Shown piece by piece: positions 23,501 to 35,500 of a DNA stretch of 64,000 nt. The stretch is from Ctena decussata (taxonomy: Eukaryota; Mollusca; Bivalvia; Lucinida; Lucinidae): assembly GCA_963989385.1 (NCBI GenBank), contig OZ022508.1:33316166-33380165 (forward strand), written 5' to 3'. Both the position numbers and the translations under genes were made by a program. Below the pieces are notes generated by a model that worked only from the letters and a program-made list of their open reading frames with translations, ran no database searches and was not told where the DNA came from. Within the stretch, counting starts at the first letter, position 1. The number at the start of each line of letters is the position of its first letter.

Positions 23501-26500
23501 GCCGAGAAACTTGGGTCATGCATACATCTAGAAGAGTACAGCTGAAAGCTATCATCAATGTTGTGTCTTGACCTAGATTTTACGGTTGACTGACTTCGCA
23601 CTTTTTTGTCGAGTTTTTGTGTTTAGGTCATTTTCTCAGAAACTATAAGGGCTAGAGCCATGCAGGGATACAGACTAACTCATTTTTCATAGGAGCAAGC
23701 TGGGCCCCTAAAAACTGAAAACTAGTCGCCCAGCCAGAAATTTAGGGGCCCACATTTAAAACTCGAGAATCTTTTATTCAGAAGCTGCGCGAGAATTGCA
23801 CTGTTTCCGTAGGCTTTGTAGTAAACCCTCCTTTCTTCAGGGTTTTGCTTCCTTTGAGCAATCGGGTGTGAAACACTAGCAATGAATCGCCACATTACGC
23901 TCAAAAATGCATAAACAGCTAAGATCTTTAGCTGCCAAGTCTATCTGTCTGTCTATCGTACATTACGGGGAGGCGGCCATGTTGTTTTTCTCGATAGTGA
24001 GTAAAATCCAACACAGAAGTATTACGGAACACCGAATATTCTTAGCAGATATCGGCGCGGAAGTTAGCAATACCCTTTGAGGTGACGGATTTTACTCCAA
24101 GCCGAAAACATGCCAGACAATCGCCGACAGCTCACGATCGCAAACTGGGCGACTGTCATTTTAATTTTAGGCGCCCAGCCTATTTTTTACTCGCAGTGGG
24201 CGAGTGGGTGACCGCTAGTCTGTATCCCTGCCATGAAACTTGGGCCATGTATACATCTGAAAGAGTAACTTTCAAAGCCATCATCTGTATTAAGTCTTGA
24301 CATACATTTTACGGTTGACTGACTTCGCAATTTTTTGTCAAGTTTTTGCGTTAAGGTCTGTTACTCAGAAACTATAAGGGCTAGAGCCATGAAACTTGGG
24401 CCATGCATTCATCTGGAAGAGAAGAACTCAAAAGTCATCATCAATATTCAGTCTTAATCAACATTTTACATTTGGCTGACTTTGCAATTTTTTGGCAAGT
24501 TTGCGCGTTTAGTCTGTTTCTCAGAAACTGTAAGGGCTAAAAGCCATGAAACTTGGTTCATTCATACATCTTTGCTGATTTAGCTTTGTTTTGTGACAAA
24601 GCGCCAGCAGGCGAGACACCGCATTCCGCGGAATTCTTGTTGTAAGAGGTAGATTTTAGAGTTCCTGTTATTGTAGCAACTTGAAATTTTATATGAGGAT
24701 CTACATGTATATCAATAAGTATAACAGGAATTTACAAGAATCAGGTCATTATGATCCATGTGTCATGGTCCACTGACTTCGTTGCTAATTAGGTTCTGTA
24801 ATACACAAAATTTCTATTTTGGCCATACAGTGACTCTGAAATTGTATAAAGGGCTGCAGTTTGAGTCACATTTCAAACATTGGGCAATGCTTCGCCTATA
24901 GCCTTTTATATTTTACAAGTCTGCCTCTATGAATGTAGTTATCCTACAAGTGCCAGTTCCTTAATCAAGGCGCCCTCTTACTCAAGGCACTAGGCGGGGG
25001 CATCCATGTACTATGGACACATTTCTAGTTGAAATAACAATTTGTGACACTTCATCTGAACTGTCCCATGGAGGCAGTAAAGTTGAGGTGTCACAACTTA
25101 TGTTTCAGTGCATTTTATATAACCAATACTCCCTCTTATCCAGCTGTCTAATATTTTTCAGCATGAAGGCTATAGTTGTAAAGGTGGACCCAGCTGGTGT
25201 TGAGGTAAGAACACTTAATGCTGCACAAATTCTAAAAATTGGGATAGCGAAAATTATTACCGTAATTGTCCAAAATAATTAAATAGTTCATTTTTACAAT
25301 GAACTAATGGGTCCAAATGATGCTGATGGGATGGCAAATGGTGTAGGTCCTGCAGTCTGATTTGGATCTGCACTGTTTGCTCAGACCTGTCTTGTTTCAG
25401 TATTTAGAATTTTTTCGGTATTTTGTGGGTGACAGGGTTGGCAAAGATGCCATGTAACTACTGGTGTTTGGGCATCCCACTGATATTGGCTTAAGAGGAC
25501 TACTGTGCTTGCATAATGTGTGGGATAGGGGTTCTTGATTATTTCACTCAGTTAACCTATCACCTCGACTTTCTCCCCGTCTCTGGGAGATGGCTTGATA
25601 TAGACTGAAATACTATCTCAACTGCTCAAGGCCAGATACTCAGTAGTCGTAAGTTCAAGTATTGCTGCGGTCATGATTCTTCTCTAGCCTCTTGATTATT
25701 TTATCCTCATCATTATCTCACCAGTTAAAAGTCTGTAAAACTTCAAATCACATTTGCATTTAATAGTAATTCCATTAGTACTCACATGTAAGATTAATTT
25801 GGTGCCATTTTCAGAGTAGATATCACTAAATTAAATTCTCTCTGTCACCTTGTGGCCTTTTCATTAGAACTGCCTCATCGAGGCATTTCGAATGAAAGGG
25901 TTAAATTGTATGGTTTCATGGAGACTTAGGAAACAGTGTTATCATATGTGGTTACTCTCCTTGCGAAGACCAGCTGTACATATTTCAGAGCAATCCAACA
26001 AGTAACTGCAATTCTCCGTCAAGTGATAAGGAAAATGCAGAGAAGGATGAAAATGTTGCTTCACCTAAGAAATGGGTACCACCAAAGGTAAGTCTTATTT
26101 CACCGTAATATCAAAGTCTTTACTTATAGTTAGGGGTGCGCGATATTATCGGTATACCGGTAAATCGCGATTCAAAATTCCAACGATACGAATCACGATA
26201 CGTTTTGGCCATACCGGTACGCTCGGTTAATTTCGGGTGTTTCCGGACATTCTCGTGAAAAAGTTTTATATGCTTTTAATTAACAGTTTCCTTTTCATTT
26301 TGTTAGTATTTTGCCCCAAATATTCTTTTTTTTTTATAAAACGGATCTAGGTAGTAAAGTAGTCCCTTAAAATCGACGTCGAGGTGTTTTTTATATTGGC
26401 TGGCACCAACTAAAAATAAAAATAGAAAATGTCCGATATAAACGAGAAATGTAAATAGGGCCAATTACGTTCGGCATTGTAGAACTAGGTAGTAAAGTCA

Positions 26501-29500
26501 ATTAAAGCCAATAGTCTTTAAAAACAGGTTTTGATTGTTAGCGCGCCTTTGCGAAGCAAAGGAGAGCTTATGCGATACCCCCGGCGTCGTAGTCCGAGTA
26601 TCCGTTAGCGTTAGCGTTAGCGTCAGCGTCCTTGTCGGCGTCTGTGACAGGTTAACCCAATGTTAACTTTTGCGTTTAACTCGATGTTTAGCTCTGTATC
26701 TTACAAACTACAGTAGCTACAGTCATCATACTTGGTACATATATACATCCATATGACTGCAGCAGCAGCATCACACAATTGTGTGTCCTTGACCTATATG
26801 TCATGGTTGACTGACTTTGCTGTTTGGCACTGTTTTTAAGGAATTCTTTTTAGTTTTCATGACACCTTTGACACAAGAGACTTGATACTTGGTCACATAG
26901 CATTTCCCTATAATTGCAGCAGCTGCAAAGCTTCCATGCTGACTCCTGTGTCCTTGACCTTTATTCACGGTCTACTGATTTTGCCTTCCATCTCTAACAC
27001 TATTTGATGAATTAACATTATACCTGGCATAGTGGATCAGTCTGACATTGCCAATGACCTCGTACTATTTATAGATCACTATGTCACCCACCTACCCCTC
27101 CCTTTTCATCCCTATGAGTAAGAATCCTTGTCCAGGGTGGGGCAAGAGGTCAATATCTAGTATGATCTTGATGTTAAAGTTTAAGGCTCGTAACTTCGAT
27201 GTTAAAGTTTAAGGCTCGTAACTTCCAAACTCATTCAAGGTACCTGCTTCGTATTTGGTCAGGACCTTCCCTGGAGCATTGGGTTGCAGCAGCAGCAAAG
27301 CATCCATGCAGACTTTTGTGTCCTTGACCTTTATTCATGGTTGAGTGATTTTTGCCTTACATGTATACCTTAGCACTATTTAATAAGTATGCAATATGAC
27401 TATGCATTTCTCTTTGAACTCATAACTTCGATACCTTTTATGCTACAAAGTTTAAATGCAGTATGATACTTACCCGAGACCAGGCTTTGACAACTGGTTC
27501 AGGCTAGGGGTGAGGTTATGGGATGGGACCAAAGGAAACGTGAAAAGTCTGCAAAGGGTAAGGAGGTGTCATCAGACCGACTTAGTACTGGGTAAAGGTG
27601 GTGTGAAAACCCATACTAGGAACCACCGTTTGTCACCATGAGGCATTATAAGTTAGACTGAGTTGGTATCATTATTACCGTATCTCTCCGTCTGGTGCAC
27701 GAGGACCCGACCCTCAATGTCCGCAAAGTGTCCAGATAGTGGCATACAAGTCGGCCCTGTATGACAAAGGGAACAACTGACTTAGTCTAGCTTCTGATGC
27801 AAACTTCATTTGTGCACTAGCTACCACAGTCACCCCTGGTTAATTATGTTACCAATGTTTTGAGTCGGGATACCTTGTAACCTTGAGAGTCAGGCACCCA
27901 TTAGGCGCGCTTCGTTGTCTTCTGACAACTCTTGTTTGCTTTTGCCAGAGGCTCGCTTCCTCTTTTGTCTTTTATCTCCGTAATTATCACCCACAAAGAA
28001 GATGTAAACAAAAATTACCGTGATTGTAGATAATAGTGTCCAGTTTAATCCTTTTGTCAGTATCCAATTGATCCTATTACTCCAACGGTATGATCATTTT
28101 GACACATATTCCCATTCATAACTTACGTAAATATTCGAACATCTTTTAGAACATTTTTTTGTGTGTGTGTATATCACATTTTCACTTACAGGAAGTTTCA
28201 TTATTTTGTTGACATACTAGACTGCAGATCCTGATCACACTGCGCCAATGCGCTGTCTGATCTGGGTCTACAACATTTGCTCAGCAATAACTGTCCGATT
28301 ATTTAGTGTATTTCCTTTTCATGTCACCAATAAAATAATTCACCTAGACTTCAGACACGTGTCAATTCCTTTGATCATTGATGACAACTGGTGTTGAAAA
28401 TCTGCATGCTTTTTTCATTCTCGCCTTGGGGCAAAACTGGGTCAGGGCAGAATAACAAATAAAGAAGTCATGCACCAGATGCATGGTCACCAGGGTCACG
28501 TCAGTAAGTAAGTCAATTAGTTAAATAAAATGAGATCGCAGACCAGTAACAGTTGCATTTTAATAAAGTACATGAGCTGGTTATAATTTGATTTGGTGTT
28601 AAAATAAACAGGTAAAGAATGGGATGTTCATTTTTATTACAATCATTTAATAAAAGACAGAAGCAAACAACACAGTAAAAGCATATAACATGGAAGTACA
28701 TACTAAAACAGAAGTCAAGATATATCGTGATACATATCCCGATACGGACCAGTGTATCGTGATATATCGCGATACGGTTTTCAGTGGCGATACCCATCCC
28801 TACTTATAGTGGAATACTGCCAATCCAGGGGTCACAGGTTTGACTGACTGCTGCTCTGATCTTTCGGATGAGATTTTAAACCAAAGTCCCTGTCTCTGTA
28901 TGACCTATTTCTGCTGTTGGTGGGACGTCAAACCCGAGTTCACTCTTCACTCGCAATTTGTACTGTGCTCCAAATAAGAGGGGATATTAAGGAAAATTCA
29001 AAGATAATTTTTCTTATTTCTCCACAAAAACCTATGTTGTGACCCTCATTAAAATCAAAGTTAACGATCTTTGCAATACTTTTGGTTCTGGAGATGCCCT
29101 GCTATGAAATGTGCAAACTTTTTAATTTAAAAATTTATCAAAGAATGCCTGTACAAAAAAAAAAATAATAAACGAAAAAAAAAAAGTAACCATGCATAGG
29201 AGGTGATTTAGTCATCAAAGCCATATACTGGTGCTACAAGCAAGCTGAAGCAGATCAGGTATCTAAATATGGTCCTTGTTGCTGTCCTATCTGCGATTTG
29301 GAGAATCTAACACAGCTTTTCTGGCATCATTGGTGGTGATGGTGGAGTAAACTTTGTTGAGTTTTCTGGTTCAGATAAGAGGGGTATTTGATGATAACTA
29401 AGTGATAATTTTCTTTATTTCTCATCAGATCCATATGTTGTGACCCCTCATCTGAACTGTCTCGTCGAGACGGTTCAGATGAGGGGTCACAACATAGGTT

Positions 29501-32500
29501 TTTGTCCAAACTTAACAAAAATTATCCCTAACAATTATTATCATCAAATACTTACTCTTATCTAGGGCTCTGAAGACATAGTGTTCCACAGAAGTCATGT
29601 TGACTTACATAATGCTTTGTGTTTTCAGTTAATGTCTTTAATTTCTTTTTCAGTTGTTGCCATATAAATACAGTATAAGATTTGAAGGAGAAGACAGTGT
29701 TATTCACTCAGTTCCTGTCTCCGATTTAGGGTAAGGATAAGTTCATATTACATGTAAGAGCTTGTTGACACAAGCATTGTGACATCTTCTGCAGTTCATC
29801 AGGGTTCTCATAAGGATTTTGAATAGCAGAGGTCACACAGATATCCTCAGCAAAAAAGGCAAAAAAGTCCCACAATTTTGATGAAATTCTCCAAAAAAAC
29901 AACTGGCACTTGCAGGTCACAGCCAAAGGATATGGTCAAGCAAGCTCTCCAGATACTGTGTTAATGGGAAGCTCAATCTGTTATTCTGACAGTCATATAA
30001 ATAGATCATAACTTAACTTTGTTTACATAAAGCTTGTCAAAAAGTTTCTGACCAGTTCCTATGGATAAATTGAGTATTCTATAATGCCAGGATAACAGTC
30101 CATTGTTGAATACCGCAGTTCCTCTTCAACATGTTTCTTCATGTGAAATAGGTGTTTCAGGACCTGTCCTGTCGAAAAATAAGCTTTGGTTTTGTTCTTT
30201 TATACTGGGTATAGTCACTACCTGTAAGATTTACAAGATACTTCCAGGCTGTGTGATTTGAGCTGCCAGGAGATTCTTCCTGCAAAATATGTGAACTGGT
30301 GTCTAAAATAAGTATTAACAAATAAAAGTCATAATCAAAAATGAAAGTAAGTATACATGTCATATGTTTCAGGCGTGGAGACAAACCACCATCAAAAGAG
30401 TTGCTGAGATTATTTATTCGTACATACGCTATCAGAGCAGGACAGACGGCGTCAAGTCCTTGGATAGTTGACGATAATCAAGTGAGAAAGCTAGATCTAC
30501 AGAGTAAATTTGCCAGTTTTCTCTTGTCACCTGTGAAGGTAAGTACCGTAAATGCGGAGCCTTAGATAAGAGGGAGTATTTGGTGATAATTAGGGATAAT
30601 TTCTGTTAATTCTGGATAAAAAACATATGTTGTGACCCTCACTGAACCATCTCGATGAGATGGTTCAGATGAGGGGTCACAACATATGCTTTCAATGAGA
30701 AATAAAGAAAATTATCCCTCAATTATCATCAAATACCCCTAAAATGTCCAACTTTTATTTGTTAAAAGTTTCAACTCATTTATGCCAAAGAATAGAAAAA
30801 GCTATTCTGCCCTTCTTGGCTGTACATTGTTGGCATTAGTTTCTACAAATACTAAGCTATAATGTTGAAGTTTTTATGTTATGTGGACAAGATGTCATTT
30901 CAAGGACAAGTCTGGCTATCTTGCACTTTCAATTGTATAAAATATCAGCTCCAGCATATTGACAGTTTGAGACTGAGAGCTTGTGTTACTAACACAAATA
31001 GGTGAAATGAAGACATGGTTTTGAGAAGGTTCCTAAATCAGATTGTATTACAGCTACAACATAAATATAGTTCACTGTTGGTTTTAAGACTATTTTAGCT
31101 CTTACAGATGGCCTCAGAGTTTACCATATAAATATACCGTAATCGCCCCATTTACCGCACGGTGCGCTTAACTTTTTCAAAATTGCAACTAAAAGGTGTG
31201 GTTAAAAACGTTTCTAATAACCGAACACAGAGAACGAAAAAAAAACCCCAAACAAACAGTTGAAATAGTCGGCAATACTGATCAGGGTGTTCGAAGTGTC
31301 ATGAAAATATTTAGTGTTCGAACTATTTGAATTGCCAATTCTGGGAGAAAAACAATCTCAAGTCGCAAATTATATCTCATACCTCTCAGTATTAAATATG
31401 TCCTCATTATGCATGTATTTCATTCTCTTCATCCTCCTTCAATATTCCAAGAGAAAGGAAAGTATTTCAACACATTTACGATGACCTAATATGTGATTGT
31501 TTAAACACGTCAGGTAAGTTTGTCAGTGCTCTGGCTATTCATTCAAAGCAAGCGGTCCGCTTTAAATTCACGGGTTTCTATTAATAACACACACATTCTA
31601 ATTCTTGAAGATGCGGTCCTTTTGATCTTCCCTATTTCTGTCTGTCCTATATTATGTCCAAGGGTGCAGAAATATTGGCAATGTGTCATGAGAAAGGTAC
31701 CGTATTACAAGTGCAAACAGCAAAGCCTTAGATCAGTCTGCGCACCTTAAACAATTATTTTGCAAACTATCGGCAAATCCTGGAGATTTGTTAGACTGGT
31801 CAATGTTCGCAAATGCACTGTATGATGCGGGTGATTGCTGATCGGATGTGTCCTGAGGCCCTTTTGAGGCTCACGGGCAAGCTATGCCAATGACAAACCT
31901 ATCCTATGGCTACCGCGAACCTTGTTTAAATGCACAGACCATGCATATGCGCAGGCTGGTCGCTTCGTTCAGTTTGCGCATGTACTCAGACTGATTTTGT
32001 CAGGAAACAAGAGTTTGTCGTTATGACAATTTATTTCTTTTGCAACCCAGGTTTCTCATCTGTCGTTCATGTATCTTTCCCAAACGCACTTTGGCGCACG
32101 TGCACATTATCGCTATATACGACAAGAATTGCTCTTGAAAAATGGCGCCTTTTCGCATGTACGGAAGGCAAAGACTCAGTTCAGCCTGCTCACCCCCGCA
32201 ACCTCATAACTTCATAAGCTCGATCCTTCTCGGATCAACATGTACATTTCCATTGTTGATGCAGACAGAGAATAGGCTAATCAGGCGACGCTGATGTGTA
32301 AGCTGATCCAAGTCCGCTGTTCGCACTCGTACACATATAACACTTCAGCCAACTTCGTAAATATCAGCGAGGATGCCCGATTGACATTTAGACAGATAGA
32401 GTTGCTCTCTTTGAAAATTGCGTCGGGAAAAACAAAACTGAAAACACTGTCGCTGTTGAAACAGTAATGGTAAGTTGAACTTGATGCGTTTTGTGAGTTT

Positions 32501-35500
32501 GACAAGGAAAAAGCAGTGTGCGCTTGTGCATTATTTCCGGAATCGGCCTTGGTGTGTGGTTATCTAGGCGATTACAGTATTACTTTTATCTGATAGGGTA
32601 TATTCATTATATTTCATGGTAGCAATACCTTTATCTTTCAGTTTCTTCAAATTGTATGCAGTCTTTTCATTTCTTCCAGTGGAAAAATGATGAAATCAGT
32701 AAAAAGCTTAATGAAGATTTCACAAAAAAAGTTTCACCAACTAAAAGCTGTCCTAGAATACAGTCAAAAATGGACGCTAAAGAAGAAAAACGGAAGGAAA
32801 AGATCAAAAAGTCCATTAATAAACTGCAAGAAAAATCTGAAAAGGCAGAGAGGAGAGCAGAGGAAAAGGAAAAAAGGAAAGCTGAGAAAAAAGCTAAAAA
32901 ATTGGAGGCAGCAAAATCTAAATTGGAAATAATTGAACTAGATTCTTCAGATAATTCATCAGATGATGATGGAAATGACGCTGACTCAGATGATTCCGAT
33001 TCGGATACTCCATTAATAGTTATGAAGGGTCAAGTGACTCCTAAGAAAAATAGTTTGACCCCTAAAAAGAGTAGTTTGACTCCTAAAAAATCTAGTTTGA
33101 CTCCGAAAAAATCAGTTAGTTTAGAAAAGGAGAAAAGTGTGAATTCAAAAAAGGAGAAGAAAAAGGAATTGTCACTAGCTGATCTGAAAAAGAAACTGAA
33201 AAGTCAAGGGAAAGATATTTCTCTTGCGGACTTAAAAAAGAAATTGAAAGCTAAGAAAATCTTGGAAAAATCTAAACAGAAGGAGAAAGCAAAAAAGAAG
33301 GGGCAGGTAAGATACTTTGAGCCGCGACAAGACAAAACTCACAAAACCAACTAAGTGGCATGTGTGCTCAGTAAAGACTCAAATCAGCTTGGGCATCTGC
33401 TCAGTCTGATCAGATTCTTTGCTATATGTGTAAAGGGCAGCTAAGACCTCCATGCTGGCAACAAAGATTCTGATCAGTTTGGGTGAATGTCCAGGCTGAT
33501 GTGATAATACGCTTGGCGGACATGCCACTTTGTTAGTTTTGTCGTGTCGCAGCTTATTTTGTGCCATTTTAGTATGTGTATTGAATAACCAAACGATACC
33601 AGTGCTGTTAAAGAGGGGATGGGGTTGGAGTGTTATATAATATGACAGCTTATGCATGCTGTATTGATGCTATGGGGATGGAGAAGGATTAAAAGAGATG
33701 ACCATTCTAATCGGCTTGGCCAAGATAAAGTGGACACTTGTGTTGCACAAAGGTCAATTTTTAGAATCGTTTTAATCTTTAAGCTTCCATAAAAATTTGT
33801 AAGCTGTGATGTTAGTGTGTAATATTCCAAAGCGATTTCTATGGCGCAGGCCCAATAAAAAAGTTACCGGCCGATATATACTAGTACCTGTGTGGGCCTA
33901 CGGACTATACACATCAGAGCATAACATGCTAGTTTAAGATAGAAAACAATGCTTTCAGACAGTCTTTACTGCTCATTAGGTAATGACAATCTGTCAACAT
34001 CAAAATTTTGGGCCAAAGAATTAGCCCTTTTAAGGAAAAAAATATTTTTATTAAGTTAGATTGCAGGTACCATTGAAAGCAGAAAAGAAGTAAATTTTGC
34101 ACTTAGCAGTATTGTTTAGATGACAGCTGAATATGTTTTAAAGTCCTCTCACATGAAATATAGAGCTGTCTGTGGTTGACATAGAAAATATTGTTACAAT
34201 TACAACTTTCATGACTTTATGGCGCAAGTGACAAATTTTGCCTACAGCAGGGCTACGGACTATACAAATATAGTGAATGTCTAAAACTGCACTTGGCAGA
34301 AATATTTTCAAAGTAAACTCTAAAAATACAGTCTAAATTTACTATTTAGTATTACTTTACAATGAAATTTGTATTAGAATAAACAAATACATGTTTTGTG
34401 AATAACTTTATTTCAAAACTGATAAGCGCATAGCAAACTGTTATTCACTTCCTGACATAGCTTCTTCAAAAGGGCTTTCAGACCTTAACTTCTAACTTAA
34501 ATGTTTTACAATTTAATTGTAAATATTTCAGAAACAAAATTAAACAGTTGTTATGGTTGTATAATAGTAGTAAACAACATATTAAAAATTTCATATTGAT
34601 ATAGTCCAGGGCTACGGACTATACAGACTATAAGCAATTTGTACCATGAGTCCGTATGATATTCCTTACCTCAAGCATATTCAACCAGTATCTGTTTAGC
34701 CAAGTCTATAGAAATATGCTGAAGTATAATTTGTAATTTGTTTGGAGTATACCATAAAAGGAAGCTATCAAGATGGCCAGAGACTATACCACCAAGTTAA
34801 CAATAGCTCCGCTGAGTGGGGCAATGATACACCTATTGGGGTTTATGTAAGAAAGGAAACAGTTGATCTGAACTTTGCCAATAACTGAAATCTCCAGTTG
34901 TGAGGCAGGTATGAAATCACTATAAAAGTTATACAAAAAGCTCTGTCAAAACTACAAGCAGTTTCTGCACACTGATAGTGCCTTATGTTTGTACGAAGTT
35001 CAAAGCAAAGTCTAATACAGTTTTAAAGTTAGGAAGCAGACACAAAGTCACTATAAGAATTATAAAATGAGGAATAGGTCTGTCAAATTCAGAAATAGGC
35101 TAATGGTTCTTTTATTCTGCATACTTTCTGATGGCACTTTACACTTGTACATGTACAAACTTTCATGAAGAAATCCTGAACAGTTTTAAAGATATGGAGC
35201 AGACATAATATACATGTATATCCTTTAGAACTTTGACCTCTGTGCAAGACCTTGACCTTTGTCAGACATTGTTAAAAAGTGAGTTCTGCACATCATCTAA
35301 ATAAGATGAATATTTGGTCCAGGTTTAAGCAAATCTGAAGCATCCTAGTAAGATGAACATTTGGTCCAAATTTAAGCAGATCTTTTAAAGGGTTTAGGAG
35401 ATATGGAGCAGACAAAGTTATTGGGCAGAAGACAGACAGACAGACAATTGACAGACAGATGAACACCACAAAATAATCTGTCCTGCTGTTGATGTTTTAT

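Larger units (their letters stand above)
22476..25030 (+). mobile_element. HINE inside the split MITE
   Basis: Starts ATGCCCCCGCATCAT. Core repeats of about 168 bp contain GTAAGAGGTAGATTT and GGTCCACTGACTT. The 3' end has GCGGGGGCAT (inverse of the start), hairpin TCCAT-GTACT-ATGGA, then CACATTTCTAGTT. Interrupted at 23071-24641 by another HINE. Confidence 0.75.
22362..25147. mobile_element. Palindromic MITE split by a nested HINE
   Basis: Left half 22362-22475 (AGCTCTAGACAAAAGG ... GTTGTGACACC) and right half 25031-25147 (CATCTGAACTGTC ... TCACAAC ... CTTATCCAGCTGTC) are the arms of the same MITE family found intact at 55067. A HINE separates them. The right tip is about 14 bases before BAZ1B exon 3. 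Confidence 0.65.

Noticed and set aside
29726..32505. Several minus-strand ORFs of 65-95 codons
   Set aside because: No domain, no splice logic and overlap with repeats; most look like chance frames.
33307..33354. Extension of exon 7 to the stop at 33352
   Set aside because: The GTAAGA donor and the phase and motif match of exon 8 fit better; the extension reads into a MITE. A short isoform with intron retention is possible but unsupported.
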